Shown one piece after another: positions 47,301 through 55,787 of a stretch of DNA of 64,000 nucleotides (position 1 is the first letter of the stretch; every line of letters starts with the position of its first letter). Origin of the DNA: Burkholderiaceae bacterium (lineage in GTDB: Bacteria > Pseudomonadota > Gammaproteobacteria > Burkholderiales > Burkholderiaceae_C); the NCBI GenBank assembly GCA_018780645.1, contig JADMJJ010000018.1, positions 62,001 through 126,000 on the forward strand, read 5' to 3'. A program made the position numbers and the translations under genes. The notes under the pieces are model-generated. The model was not told where the DNA came from. It searched no databases and worked only from the letters and a program-made list of their open reading frames with translations.

Positions 47301-50300
47301 CGGGCCAGGCGCGACAGGTCCTCGAAGCCCACGGTGGCGGCATTGCCGGCCAGCGAATGGGCCAGCGCGATGCTGGTCTCGGGCAGCGGCTGGTTCAGTT
47401 CCAGCGCCCAAACGGCGAGCTCGACACACAGGCGCCGCGACAGCTCGTCGGCCTCGTTGAGGAAGATATTGAACAGCGCAATGCTGATGCGCAGCGGGCC
47501 TATCACCTTGACGGCCTCGGCCTGCTCGGCCAGGGCCTGCTCGCGCTCCTCGTCAGCCACCAGGGCATCGACAGAATGGACCAGCTCCAGATGGGGCTTG
47601 GGCGGCGGTGCCTCCTCGGCCACCAGCTCGGGCTCGGGCTCCGCAACCTCGGCCACCTCGATGACCTCAATGACCTCGGGCTCAGGCTCAGGCTCGACCA
47701 CCGGAGGCGGCTCGTCCTCGGGCAACAGCAGGTCCTCGTCGTCGAGCGACAGCGGCAACTCGGTCGATGCCGGCAACGCGGGCAACTCGGCGTCCGGCAA
47801 GACCGGTGGTGTCTCGACCTCGGCGACCACCAAGGGCGTGACCGCCCCGAAGTCCAGATCGAGCTCAAAACTGGGCAACTCCGGCTCGGGCAGCAATTCC
47901 GGCTCGGCCACCACTTCGGGCACTGCCTCAGGGGCAGCGGCCAGATCGGGCAGGTCGAGCTCGAAGAAGGCCTCTTCCTCGGCCTCGGGCGTCGCCACGA
48001 CTTCCACCGGCAGATCGACCAACAGCTCCGGCTCCAGCGCGGCCAGCTCGGTCGGCTCGAGGGCGGCCTCCAGTTCCGGCGTGGGCATTTCCGGAACTTC
48101 CGGCATTTGCGGCAGCTCCGGCAGCTCCGGCAGCTCCGGCAGCTCCGGCAACTCCGCCACGACTTCGGCCACGGCTTGTGCAGCAGCCTCGCCACGCCCG
48201 GCCTGCGGCCACTCCAGCGCCTCGACCCGGCCTTCGATGCGCAGCGCATCGGCGGCGCGACGCAGGCTGGCCGCTTGGTGACCGCCCTGGCGCTTCTCGG
48301 CTATCGCGTTGCGCCAATCGAACAGGTACTCCAGCGCCTCGGCGCTGAAGGCCAGCAGGCCGGCATCGGCCGGCCGGTTGTCGCCAAGGCGGGCGTTGAA
48401 AAGCTGCTCGCAGGCCCAGGCGCCCTCGCCAAAGTCGAGCAGACCGACCATGCGCGAACTGCCCTTCAGTGTGTGAAAGGCGCGGCGCACGGTGGTCAGC
48501 TGGCTCTGATCGCTGCTGTCCAGCTGCAGCTGGGCCAGCGCCTCGCGCGCCGTGGCCACAACCTCATCACATTCTTCGAGAAAGACCTCGAGCATCTCGG
48601 CGTCGATCTCAAGATCGGTGGCGGTCAGCACCGGCAGCGCTGCAGGCGCTGGCAAGGGCGGACGCGTCGACTCGGCCTGCGCCGGCGGCGCGTCGATATC
48701 GGGCAGGGTCAGCAGCTCGGGCTCGCTGGCGACCGGCGGCTGCGCTTCGTCCAGACCAAAATCCAGGCCGAAATCCAGTGCCCCGGGCACTTCGACCGCG
48801 GTGGCGACCGCAGGCTCGTCCAAGGGTTCGGGCAAGGTCGGCGGCAGCTGCTGCTGTTCCGGTTCGGCCAGCGGCAACAACTCGTCCAGGCCAACGAAGC
48901 CGCTGGTATCGCCCTCGCGGCGGCCCATCACCGGGGCCAGCACGCCGGTCTCGTCGTCGTACTTGAACAGACGCTTGGCCAAGTGCGGCTGCACGCTGAG
49001 CATGTCGATCAAAAAGCCCAGGGCGCCCAGATTGCCGGCCAGCCGCTCGAAGATCTGCCGCGGGCCCTGGCGGGTGGCATCGACCTCGGTGTTGACCAGC
49101 TCATCAACCTCGTCGCGCATGCGCAGCACCGCCTGGGCGGCCTGCTCCATGCCCAGCACGGTCAGCACGCCGCGCATGGCCGACAGCTGGCCGGGCACCG
49201 GTATCAAGACCTGGCGCCGGCTGGTGTCGCGGAAGTATTCATCGACCAGCTTCTCGGTCTCGGACAACGAGCTGCGCAGCTCCTGAACGACGCTGCCCAT
49301 GGTCTGACGGTCGGAGACGCGGCGGTACAGGTCCTCCATCCAGGCTTCCAGCGGCTGGGCCGGGTCGCCATGGGCGACAGAGTCGACCCGCTGGGCCAGG
49401 CGCTGCACGCGCTCGGCCTGTTCGGGGGCATCGAAGGCCGCGTCTTCCAGCGCTGCATCGACATAGAGCATGGCCGTGGCCACCTCCATGGCCAGAGCCG
49501 AACTCGGCGCGGCACCCGCGCGGGCCGTGCCGACAACGGCGCGCTGCAGGGTCTGCCCCAGCACCTCGCCGCGCGGGAACAGGCGCTGCAAGGACTCTGA
49601 CACCAGGGCAAACAACTCGTCCAGACCCTGAAGGCGCTGCACATCGCCCTCGGCCACAGAAGACCAGGCATCCTTGGCCACCGACACACGCTTGCGTGCC
49701 TGCACCACCCAGGCCGGGTCGATCAGGCCCAGACGGGCCTCTTCATAGTCCACCACCTGGTGCTGGTCCAGGCCGTAGGCCTGGCGCACCGCATGCAGAC
49801 GCGGCGCGGCGCCCGGGAACGACGGCACAGCGCTCTGGGCGCAGAAGAACAGCAGGTCACGGGCCAGGCGGTCGGCCACGGCCGGGTCACCCGCGGATCC
49901 GGCGCGCAGCTGGGCCAGCAGGCGCGAACCGATACGTTTGGCAAAGGCGTCGGGCTGCAGCATGCCGATGCCCTGAGCCTCGAAGAAGGCGGCGGCCACA
50001 TGCCACAGGCTGCGCGCGGCGGCGCTCGGCGCGCCGGCAGCCATGCTGGCGCAAAGCTCGCTGAGCGCGCGGGCGCCATCGGCCGAGCCCTCGCGCATGA
50101 ACTTCAACAGCGTGGTCTCGAAGGCACTGCGAGCGCTCTCGGGTTTGCGCGGGGTGACAGTGATTTCGCTGGGCGGCTCCTGCCAGGTCCACTCATGGGT
50201 CCAGAGATCGGCCGGATGGATGCGGTCGGCGCCGGCCAGGGCCTGCACAGCGCGGTAGGGCGGGAACAGGCTCAGCGAGGACACCGGCCGGCCGGCCAGC

Positions 50301-50665
50301 AGCCGGGCCACATAGTCAAGCAACGCGAAATCGGCGCGCTCAAGCGTTTCGATCGCATCGAGCTTGATACGGTCCGGGTGATCGATGAGGCTTTGCAGGC
50401 CGGCCTCGCAGGCCCGCAGCATCGTTGCGCCGGCCGGCAGGCCGACCAGGGAGACCACGCCGGCGGCCTGGTGCACCTGCTGACGGGCGCTGTTCAGCGC
50501 GCTGAGATCCAGGGTGTCCTGGCCTGGCAGGCGGGGCGCATCGACATCGCGCGCATAGCGGCGCAAGGCCTTGTGGGCGGCCTCCAGCGAACGACGCAAC
50601 TCTTCCTGCACCCAGGCCAGGGGGCTGAGGTCGGCCGGAAACTCTGAATCACGCGGGAGGTCCAT
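44327..50665 (-). CDS. chpA: ChpA, hybrid CheA-like kinase of the type IV pilus chemosensory system
   Basis: A 2112-residue kinase. Three clear histidine phosphotransfer sites are seen: AFHTLKGSSRMVG (about 731), LAHSLAGNAATVG (about 1101) and NLHTLKGGARLAG (about 1342); VHQAAGVVSLVG near 67 is a degenerate one. Long acidic Pro/Glu-rich linkers separate them (about 800-1050 and 1400-1450). The dimerisation and ATPase region follows, with FEHLLRNSVIHGIESPEKR near 1695, EFRDDGAGLD and GRGVGMDVV. A CheW domain (about 1845-1960) precedes a C-terminal receiver (about 1990-2105) with phospho-acceptor Asp in VLSDIEMPRMDG. It phosphorylates PilG and PilH to control pilus extension and retraction. The ATG at 50665 follows GGGAGGT. 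Confidence 0.96.
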   Translation of the reverse strand: MDLPRDSEFPADLSPLAWVQEELRRSLEAAHKALRRYARDVDAPRLPGQDTLDLSALNSARQQVHQAAGVVSLVGLPAGATMLRACEAGLQSLIDHPDRIKLDAIETLERADFALLDYVARLLAGRPVSSLSLFPPYRAVQALAGADRIHPADLWTHEWTWQEPPSEITVTPRKPESARSAFETTLLKFMREGSADGARALSELCASMAAGAPSAAARSLWHVAAAFFEAQGIGMLQPDAFAKRIGSRLLAQLRAGSAGDPAVADRLARDLLFFCAQSAVPSFPGAAPRLHAVRQAYGLDQHQVVDYEEARLGLIDPAWVVQARKRVSVAKDAWSSVAEGDVQRLQGLDELFALVSESLQRLFPRGEVLGQTLQRAVVGTARAGAAPSSALAMEVATAMLYVDAALEDAAFDAPEQAERVQRLAQRVDSVAHGDPAQPLEAWMEDLYRRVSDRQTMGSVVQELRSSLSETEKLVDEYFRDTSRRQVLIPVPGQLSAMRGVLTVLGMEQAAQAVLRMRDEVDELVNTEVDATRQGPRQIFERLAGNLGALGFLIDMLSVQPHLAKRLFKYDDETGVLAPVMGRREGDTSGFVGLDELLPLAEPEQQQLPPTLPEPLDEPAVATAVEVPGALDFGLDFGLDEAQPPVASEPELLTLPDIDAPPAQAESTRPPLPAPAALPVLTATDLEIDAEMLEVFLEECDEVVATAREALAQLQLDSSDQSQLTTVRRAFHTLKGSSRMVGLLDFGEGAWACEQLFNARLGDNRPADAGLLAFSAEALEYLFDWRNAIAEKRQGGHQAASLRRAADALRIEGRVEALEWPQAGRGEAAAQAVAEVVAELPELPELPELPELPQMPEVPEMPTPELEAALEPTELAALEPELLVDLPVEVVATPEAEEEAFFELDLPDLAAAPEAVPEVVAEPELLPEPELPSFELDLDFGAVTPLVVAEVETPPVLPDAELPALPASTELPLSLDDEDLLLPEDEPPPVVEPEPEPEVIEVIEVAEVAEPEPELVAEEAPPPKPHLELVHSVDALVADEEREQALAEQAEAVKVIGPLRISIALFNIFLNEADELSRRLCVELAVWALELNQPLPETSIALAHSLAGNAATVGFEDLSRLARLLEHGLERSHALGRGTVEEGELFVEAADEIRRLLHQFAAGFLKAPDAALNQRLIDHEHRAAERLQDLALHAPLVEPDSDDMPLIEVIEDPAHSAPDDEVLAAVAAEALAGGAEAPEIIEVLEAFEPEPEPEPALSLLGQLGEVLSGPLQPVAEVHAAAGRAHARDELDAADLDAEDSIDEELFPIFEEEGIELLQQLAALMRDWQAKPGDMSSASACMRNLHTLKGGARLAGAMRLGEMAHRMESVVESLLGSGLAEAHDIERLQSHVDAMAAVFDALRHPPVPAEVEPVMPAAAVPVPEPEPEPEPEPEPALPVVAEAVELEALETLEALDETAPAPEPEPDQPVVAAAPLPAPVEIDWSRFAASGAAAAPLERAKSAASQAMVRVRAPLLERLINQAGEVSIRRSRMESEVAQMKGSLNDLTDNLERLRQQLRDMEFQADAQISSRLESAKQAERDFDPLEFDRYTRVQELTRIMAESVGDVATVQRTLQRALQAAEDELAAQARLTRDLQDDLLSTRMVEFDSLSDRLYRVLRQAAKETGKQVRLDVQGGSLEVDRGVLERMTAAFEHLLRNSVIHGIESPEKRVAAGKEATGNIVVALTHEGNEVAVEFRDDGAGLDLERIRQRAVQMGLLTADAKPGSAELTQLIFMHGFSTASALTEMAGRGVGMDVVRDDVNAMGGRIASASSPGQGTSFKLLLPLTTAVTQVVMLRCGDDVVAVPATLIELVKRVPVPEIEAAYRSGTFTAGEPMPFFWLGGLLQQSAAGVPQGRNQPLVIVKSAQQRVALHVDEVIGNQEVVVKNLGPQLARVPGLAGITLLASGAAALIYNPVALATLHGDKARQRAEAALQAHAPQAQEIVATLAPTVMVVDDSLTVRRVTQRLLEREGYRVTLAKDGLDALEKLADELPDMVLSDIEMPRMDGFDLVRNMHADARLRELPIIMITSRIAQKHKDYAAELGVQHYLGKPYDEEELLALIARYTSRQIRG
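46368..46397. repeat. Five tandem GGTTCG hexamers inside chpA
   Basis: The hexamer is repeated perfectly five times and encodes alternating Pro-Glu residues in a ChpA linker. Copy-number change would alter linker length by two residues per unit without a frameshift. Confidence 0.8.
46905..46928. repeat. Four tandem GGTTCG hexamers inside chpA
   Basis: A second run of the same hexamer lies in a different Pro-Glu linker of ChpA, between two phosphotransfer domains. Confidence 0.8.
48111..48155. repeat. Nonamer repeat GGCAGCTCC in chpA
   Basis: Four perfect copies (48111-48146) are followed by one copy with a single change (GGCAACTCC). The repeats encode a Leu-Pro-Glu tripeptide series in the long linker after the first strong phosphotransfer domain. 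Confidence 0.8.
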
Positions 50666-50729
50666 GCGCTGGCGTGCCTTCTGTTCAGGTCGGTGCGTTG
50701 TGCATCATCATGCTGCGGCGGCTTCGGCG

Positions 50730-53030
50730 TCAGTCGATCTTGAACCGCGACACCGAGGCCTTCAGTTCCTCGGCCGTGCGCGACAGCTGGTGCACCAGCG
50801 TCGCGGTGGAGCGGGTGCCCTCACCGGTCTGCTCGGTCACCGCAAAGATGTGCTGAATGTTCGAGGCCACGACATTGGCCTGGCTGGCCTCGCTGAGCGC
50901 CTGGTCGGAAATCTTCACGATCAGGTCTGACAGCTGGCGCGACACCTGGTCGATGTCGGTCAGCGCCGTGCCGGCCGCGTCGGACAGTCGCGTACCCTCG
51001 ACCACGTTCTGCGTCGAGCGCTCCATGGCGGCCACGGCGTCTTGCGTGTCGGTCTGAATCGTCTTCACCAGTGCGGCAATGCGGCGCGTGGCGCTGCCGG
51101 AGCGCTCGGCCAGCCGCTGCACTTCTTCGGCCACCACCGAGAAGCCGCGACCCGCCTCGCCGGCCGAGGCGGCCTGGATGGCGGCATTCAAGGCCAGCAC
51201 GTTCGTCTGCTCGGTAATGTCGGAGATCAGCTCGGTGATCTCGCCGATTTCCTGTGAACTCTCGCCCAGGCGCTTGATGCGCTTGGAGGTTTCCTGGATC
51301 TGCTCGCGGATCGCGTTCATGCCACCGATGGTGTTCTGCATCGCCTGCAGGCCGGATTCGGCCACTGCCCGCGAGCGCTGCGCCACCTGGGCGGTCTGCT
51401 GGGCCTGCTCCGACACCTGGTTGATGCGGCCGGCCATCTGCAGGACGGCCTCGCCGGTGTCGCGAATCTCGTGCAGCTGCTCGGTCGAGGCGGCCAGCAG
51501 CTCGGTCGAGTTCTGGTCCACCTGCTGGGTGGTTTCCGTCACCCGCGCCGCCGTGCCCTGCACCTGAGCGACCAGCGTGCGCAGCTCTTCCACCGTGTAG
51601 TTGACCGAGTCGGCAATGGCGCCGGTGATGTCTTCGGTCACCGTCGCCTGCTGCGTCAGGTCACCCTCGGCGACCAGTTGCAGTTCGTTCATCAAACGCA
51701 GAATGGCGGCCTGGTTGGCATCATTGACGCGCTTGGCCTCTTGCTCCTGGCGTTCGGCGGCGTTCTTCTGCGTCTCGGCCAGGGCGGCACGTTGCCCCTG
51801 GTCGGACACATACAGGCGCAGAAAGCCAAAGGCCCCCAAGGCCAGCATCAGCACCGACAGCAGCAGCACGATCAGCACCCAGGGCTGCATGCCGCTCTCG
51901 GACTGGATGCGGTTCTGCATGTCCTGCAGGCCCAGGCGCAGCGGCTCGCTGTCGGCCAGGATGGCGGTCTGCGCCTCCCGCGCCGACACCAGGCCCTGCA
52001 GATTGCCCAGAATCGCATAGGCCTGGGCGCGGGTCTGTTCGTACTGCTTGAGCAGGGCCTGGAGGCGCTCCTTGGTCTGCGCGTCCTTGGCACCGGTCAG
52101 GCGCAGATCCTGGCTGCCGCTGATCAGGCCCTCGGTGATTTCCTTGAAGGTGTTCAGATCCTTGCCGAGCAGGAACACCGCCTCGGGGCTGACGCCCTCC
52201 TGGGTCAGGAACTCATTGGCGCTCTTGCCTATGCGCTGAGTCAGCATCACCAGCTGACTGACGGCAGCACTTTCGGCCACCGGTGCGTTCTGTTGCATCG
52301 CCAGCGAGGCCACGGCCTCGGCGCTTTCCAGCAGGTCGGACGACTGACGGTTGATGGTGCGCAACGCGGTGCCGACCTGGGTCAGCACCTTCTCCTGGCC
52401 CAGCACCACCTTCGCGCTCTTCTCGGCCCGGTCCACCATCGGCAGCAGCGGATCAATGACTTCCTGCACCGCGCCCGAGGCCTGGGGCACAGCACCCTCG
52501 CCGGTCTTCAGGCTGCGCACCAGGCTGGCCATGGTGTCGGCGCTTTCGCGCAGCTCCGGGAAGCCCTTGGGATTGCCGGCCACCGCCTGCCAGACCGATT
52601 TGGCCAGCCGCTGCGACTGCATCAGGGCCTGGCCGCTGGCGCCCACCTGGGCCGACACGCGGCCGGCGCTGATCAGGGTTGTGACCACGGCCCCGGCGAC
52701 ACCGATCACCCCGGCGACGACCAGCAGGGCCAGCACCTTCTGCTGGCTGGCCAGGCCCAGATGGCCGATGAGGGGCATCTGGGCCGGCGGCACGCGGCGG
52801 CGGGCCTCGGCGGCCTGGCTGTCGGCGAAATCGGCCTGCATGCCGGTGGGCATGGCCTCGGAAATGATGGAGGTGCTGGCGCCGCCCATGCGGGTGCTGG
52901 GCATGCCGCTGGACTCGGTCAGCGTGATGGTGTCGGGCGACCCGCTGTCGGCCTGGGCCGCGCCACCGCCGGCACCAGCAGGAGCCGATTGACGCTTGCC
53001 GAAGCCCTTGATCTTGTCCAGGAAGCTCAT
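50730..53030 (-). CDS. pilJ: PilJ, chemoreceptor of the Pil-Chp system
   Basis: A 766-residue receptor. A cytoplasmic N-terminal tail of about 100 residues precedes the first membrane helix ([21 protein letters not shown], about 100-120). A periplasmic domain with two PilJ-type helical modules follows, then the second helix ([20 protein letters not shown], about 385-405). HAMP-like sequence and the signalling coiled coil complete it, with tip [20 protein letters not shown]. It relays surface contact or pilin signals to ChpA via PilI. The tail before helix 1 is longer than usual. No pilK methyltransferase gene is found before chpA. Confidence 0.96.
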   Translation of the reverse strand: MSFLDKIKGFGKRQSAPAGAGGGAAQADSGSPDTITLTESSGMPSTRMGGASTSIISEAMPTGMQADFADSQAAEARRRVPPAQMPLIGHLGLASQQKVLALLVVAGVIGVAGAVVTTLISAGRVSAQVGASGQALMQSQRLAKSVWQAVAGNPKGFPELRESADTMASLVRSLKTGEGAVPQASGAVQEVIDPLLPMVDRAEKSAKVVLGQEKVLTQVGTALRTINRQSSDLLESAEAVASLAMQQNAPVAESAAVSQLVMLTQRIGKSANEFLTQEGVSPEAVFLLGKDLNTFKEITEGLISGSQDLRLTGAKDAQTKERLQALLKQYEQTRAQAYAILGNLQGLVSAREAQTAILADSEPLRLGLQDMQNRIQSESGMQPWVLIVLLLSVLMLALGAFGFLRLYVSDQGQRAALAETQKNAAERQEQEAKRVNDANQAAILRLMNELQLVAEGDLTQQATVTEDITGAIADSVNYTVEELRTLVAQVQGTAARVTETTQQVDQNSTELLAASTEQLHEIRDTGEAVLQMAGRINQVSEQAQQTAQVAQRSRAVAESGLQAMQNTIGGMNAIREQIQETSKRIKRLGESSQEIGEITELISDITEQTNVLALNAAIQAASAGEAGRGFSVVAEEVQRLAERSGSATRRIAALVKTIQTDTQDAVAAMERSTQNVVEGTRLSDAAGTALTDIDQVSRQLSDLIVKISDQALSEASQANVVASNIQHIFAVTEQTGEGTRSTATLVHQLSRTAEELKASVSRFKID

Positions 53031-53097
53031 GTCTCTGTCACCCTTGTGCCCATTAGCCAGTCGTTGTGCCTCAGCGGGCCGAAGTGCTCATCGCACC

Positions 53098-53625
53098 TCA
53101 TGCCACGATGCTCAGGAAATGCTCGTCCACCACCAGGGCCTGCAGCAGCAACTCCTGCCAAACCCGGCCCTGCCCGTCCTGCAGCCTGCGCCCGACAAAG
53201 GGCGGCAGCGCGCCCGCGTCGGCTGGGGCCTCGACGGGGGTCAGTTCTGCACTGTTGCGCAGGCCGGCGAGCCGGTCCACCAGCAGCGCGCAATTGATGT
53301 CCAGCTTGGCATTCACCGCCACCAGCCGGCTCTGATCGTTGCGGGCGGGAGCCTGCTGGCGCAGCCCAAGAAAGCCGCCCAGGTCCACCACCGCATAGAG
53401 GCCGCCGCGCAGATTGGCCACGCCGGCCAGCCAGGCCTGGGTATGCGGCACCGGCGTGATCGCGGGCACGGGGAAGATCTCGCCGGCCTGCTGCAGGGCC
53501 AGCAGGAAGTCGTGCCCACCGCACTCCACCGCCAGCCAGGAATTGCCCGGCGCCTGAGAACGGGCGGCCTGCATGCGCTCGGCCAGTCGGTGCTGCAACT
53601 CTCGCAGGGCTTCCTTGTTGGACAT
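53098..53625 (-). CDS. pilI: PilI, CheW-like adaptor
   Basis: The 175-residue CheW-domain protein couples PilJ to ChpA. FLLALQQAGEIFPVPAITPV and HTQAWLAGVANLRGGLYAVV are the conserved CheW segments. It lies between pilH (15-base gap) and pilJ (67-base gap) in the standard pilGHIJ order. Confidence 0.93.
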   Translation of the reverse strand: MSNKEALRELQHRLAERMQAARSQAPGNSWLAVECGGHDFLLALQQAGEIFPVPAITPVPHTQAWLAGVANLRGGLYAVVDLGGFLGLRQQAPARNDQSRLVAVNAKLDINCALLVDRLAGLRNSAELTPVEAPADAGALPPFVGRRLQDGQGRVWQELLLQALVVDEHFLSIVA

Positions 53626-53640
53626 GGCGGCGCCGGGTGC

Positions 53641-54006
53641 TTACTCGAGGGCCTTGATCTTGGCCAGCAACTCTTCGGCCTTGACCGGCTTGACGACATA
53701 GTCGCGCGCGCCCTGGCGCATGCCCCAGACCTTGTCGGTTTCCTGATTCTTGCTGGTGCACATGATCACCGGGATATGCGCATAGCGCTCGTCGCGGGTG
53801 ATCGCGCGGGTCAGCTGGAAGCCGTTCTGGCCGGGCATCACCACGTCCATCAGTATCAACTCGGGCACTTCCTCTTCCAGACGCTTCATCGCCTCTTCGC
53901 CATTGACGGCGGTGCGCACATTGAAGCCCTTCTTGCTCAGCAGGTCGGTCAGGTAGTGCAACTCGGTCTTGGAGTCGTCCACCAGCAGGATCTTGTGAAT
54001 GGCCAT
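53641..54006 (-). CDS. pilH: PilH, CheY-like response regulator
   Basis: A stand-alone receiver of 121 residues. Acidic pocket in ILLVDDSKTE, phospho-acceptor Asp in LILMDVVMPGQNG near residue 52, Thr/Ser in VIMCTSKNQETD, and Lys in DYVVKPVKAEE. In Pseudomonas PilH favours pilus retraction or acts as a phosphate sink for ChpA. Confidence 0.95.
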   Translation of the reverse strand: MAIHKILLVDDSKTELHYLTDLLSKKGFNVRTAVNGEEAMKRLEEEVPELILMDVVMPGQNGFQLTRAITRDERYAHIPVIMCTSKNQETDKVWGMRQGARDYVVKPVKAEELLAKIKALE

Positions 54007-54051
54007 GGGGTGTTACCTCGATCTACTCTTCAGCAGCGCAGGACCGGGGGG

Positions 54052-54450
54052 TCATGGCTGCGGTCGGTGTTGGCGCACCGCGCTCAACAACTGGTCTTTG
54101 GTAAAAGGTTTGGTCAGGTAGTCCTGGGAGCCGACCATGCGACCACGCGCCTTGTCGAAAAGCCCATCCTTGGACGACAGCATGATGACCGGCAAATGGG
54201 AAAAACGGGGGTTGCGCTTGATGATGGCGCAGGTCTGGTACCCGTCCAGGCGCGGCATCAGGATGTCGCAGAACACCAGGTCGGGCTGATAGTCGTTGAC
54301 CTTGGCCAGCGCATCAAAGCCATCCTCGGCCAGCACCACCTCGTATCCACCCTGCTTCAGGAAGATCTCGGCGCTGCGCCGTATGGTGTTGCTGTCGTCA
54401 ATCACCAGCACCCGGGTCAGTTGGGCACCGTTTTCGGCTGCGGAACTCAA
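54052..54450 (-). CDS. pilG: PilG, CheY-like response regulator
   Basis: A receiver protein of 132 residues that drives pilus extension in the Pil-Chp pathway. RVLVIDDSNTIRRSAEIFL, FCDILMPRLDGYQTC (phospho-acceptor Asp) and DYLTKPFTKDQLL are the family motifs. The start is a TTG at 54450, supported by AGGAGAA at good spacing and by the lack of any in-frame ATG before the conserved region. It follows rubredoxin by 39 bases. Confidence 0.95.
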   Translation of the reverse strand: MSSAAENGAQLTRVLVIDDSNTIRRSAEIFLKQGGYEVVLAEDGFDALAKVNDYQPDLVFCDILMPRLDGYQTCAIIKRNPRFSHLPVIMLSSKDGLFDKARGRMVGSQDYLTKPFTKDQLLSAVRQHRPQP

Positions 54451-54489
54451 GCGTTGTTCTCCTGGTGACGCGCAGCGCTGGGCCAGGCG

Positions 54490-54663
54490 TCAAATGCGAA
54501 CCATCTCGAAATCTTCCTTGCGTGCGCCGCACTCAGGACAGGTCCAGTTCATCGGTACATCGGCCCAAGACGTGCCGGGCTTGATGCCATGTTCGATATC
54601 ACCGGTGGCTTCGTCGTAAATCCAGCCACAGATCAGGCACATCCAGGTACAGGGTTCGGTCAC
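54490..54663 (-). CDS. Rubredoxin
   Basis: A 57-residue iron-sulfur electron carrier. The four Cys ligands are in MCLICGWIYDE and NWTCPECGARKEDFEM. PGTSWADVP is the conserved central loop. The start is a GTG at 54663; an ATG seven codons on (54642) would also give a complete rubredoxin. Rubredoxin is the first gene before pilG, an arrangement conserved in many Burkholderiales. Its partner reductase or oxygenase is not in the window. Confidence 0.93.
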   Translation of the reverse strand: MTEPCTWMCLICGWIYDEATGDIEHGIKPGTSWADVPMNWTCPECGARKEDFEMVRI

Positions 54664-54700
54664 GATGTTTTCAAGGGCGGTCGGAGCCCGGTTTGCTTAA

Positions 54701-54722
54701 CTACAATGGAGAAAGATTGTAG
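54701..54722. promoter_or_regulatory. Inverted repeat in the rubredoxin/thiD divergent promoter region
   Basis: CTACAAT (54701-54707) and ATTGTAG (54716-54722) form a perfect seven-base inverted repeat with an eight-base spacer. Each arm contains TACAAT, a good -10 hexamer, one facing each gene. It may mark overlapping divergent promoters or a regulator site. The whole 54664-54860 gap holds no gene. Confidence 0.45.
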
Positions 54723-54860
54723 CCACGCCAGTTGGCAAAAATACCCGGGCTTATAGGTACTTACGCAACATTCCTCACCGATTTGTCGAACATTGCCCAT
54801 TTGCGATTTTCTGTTACCTAGCCCCTACCTGCCTACCTGGCCCAAGCGCCGCATAACGCC

Positions 54861-55787
54861 ATGAGCACCACCGATACCTCCGTCACCAGCTCCCAGGTCG
54901 AGAACCAGGAGTCGCCGGCCCCGGCCTGCGTGATGACCTTCAATGCCAATGACCCCAGCGGCGCGGGCGGTCTGGCCGGCGACATTGCGACCATCGCGGC
55001 CATGGGCGCGCACGGTCTGCCGGTGGTCACCGCCATCGTGCTGCGCGACACCGCCGAGGTCTTCGACCAGCATGTGCTGGACGCGGAGACGATCGCCGAG
55101 CAGGCCCGCGGCATCCTCGAAGACGTGACCATCTCGGCCTGGAAGGTGGGCTTTCTGGGCAGCGCCGAGGGCATCAGTGCCGTCGCCGAGGTGCTGTCCG
55201 ACTATCCCGAGGTGCCCCTGGTGTCCTATATCCCCAGCCTGTCCTGGCTCGATGAGGAGCAGCAGCAGAGCTATAGCGATGCTTTTCGCGAGCTGATACT
55301 GCCGCAGACCCAGGTGTTGGTGGGCAACCACAAGACCCTGACCGACCTGCTGCTGCCCGACTGGGAGCTGGACCGCCCGGCCTCGCCGCGCGAGCTGGCC
55401 GTGGCCGCTGCAGAGCATGGCGCGGCCCATGTGCTGGTCACCGGCATGGCCCTGCCCGACCACTTTGTCGACAACGTGCTGGCCACGCCCCAGGGCCCCA
55501 TCACCGGCGAGAAGTTCGAACGCTTCGACGTCAGCTTCATCGGTGCCGGCGACACCCTGTCGGCCTCACTGGCGGCGCTGATGGCCGTCGGCAGCGAGCC
55601 CCATATCGCCGTAGGCGAGGCCCTGTCCTTTCTTGACCAGGCGCTGGACGCGGGCTTCCGCCCCGGCATGGGCAATGTCGTGCCCGACCGCTTTTTCTGG
55701 GCCCTGCCGCCCAACGAGGAAGAAGAGAGCGACCTCGAAGAACCCACTCTTGACGATGCTGACGGAGCCCCGCGACGTGTCCACTGA
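54861..55787 (+). CDS. thiD: Hydroxymethylpyrimidine/phosphomethylpyrimidine kinase (ThiD/PdxK family)
   Basis: A 308-residue PfkB-fold kinase. [21 protein letters not shown] is the substrate-binding opening of ThiD/PdxK, and [19 protein letters not shown] holds the catalytic GAGD motif. It phosphorylates hydroxymethylpyrimidine (phosphate) in thiamin synthesis and may act on pyridoxal. It is longer than typical ThiD (about 265), with an N-terminal extension and an acidic C-terminal tail. The tail overlaps the hemL start region by 11 bases. Confidence 0.9.
   Translation: MSTTDTSVTSSQVENQESPAPACVMTFNANDPSGAGGLAGDIATIAAMGAHGLPVVTAIVLRDTAEVFDQHVLDAETIAEQARGILEDVTISAWKVGFLGSAEGISAVAEVLSDYPEVPLVSYIPSLSWLDEEQQQSYSDAFRELILPQTQVLVGNHKTLTDLLLPDWELDRPASPRELAVAAAEHGAAHVLVTGMALPDHFVDNVLATPQGPITGEKFERFDVSFIGAGDTLSASLAALMAVGSEPHIAVGEALSFLDQALDAGFRPGMGNVVPDRFFWALPPNEEEESDLEEPTLDDADGAPRRVH

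Noticed and set aside
46368-48155. Tandem repeats considered as a CRISPR or minisatellite array
   Set aside because: Units are 6 or 9 bases with no spacers and are in frame inside chpA, so they are coding repeats.
45341-49600. Open frame of more than 1400 codons on the plus strand opposite chpA
   Set aside because: It is Gln/His/Arg/Leu-rich low-complexity translation expected from the antisense of a G/C-rich gene with strong codon bias. It has no domain pattern, while chpA on the other strand is unambiguous.
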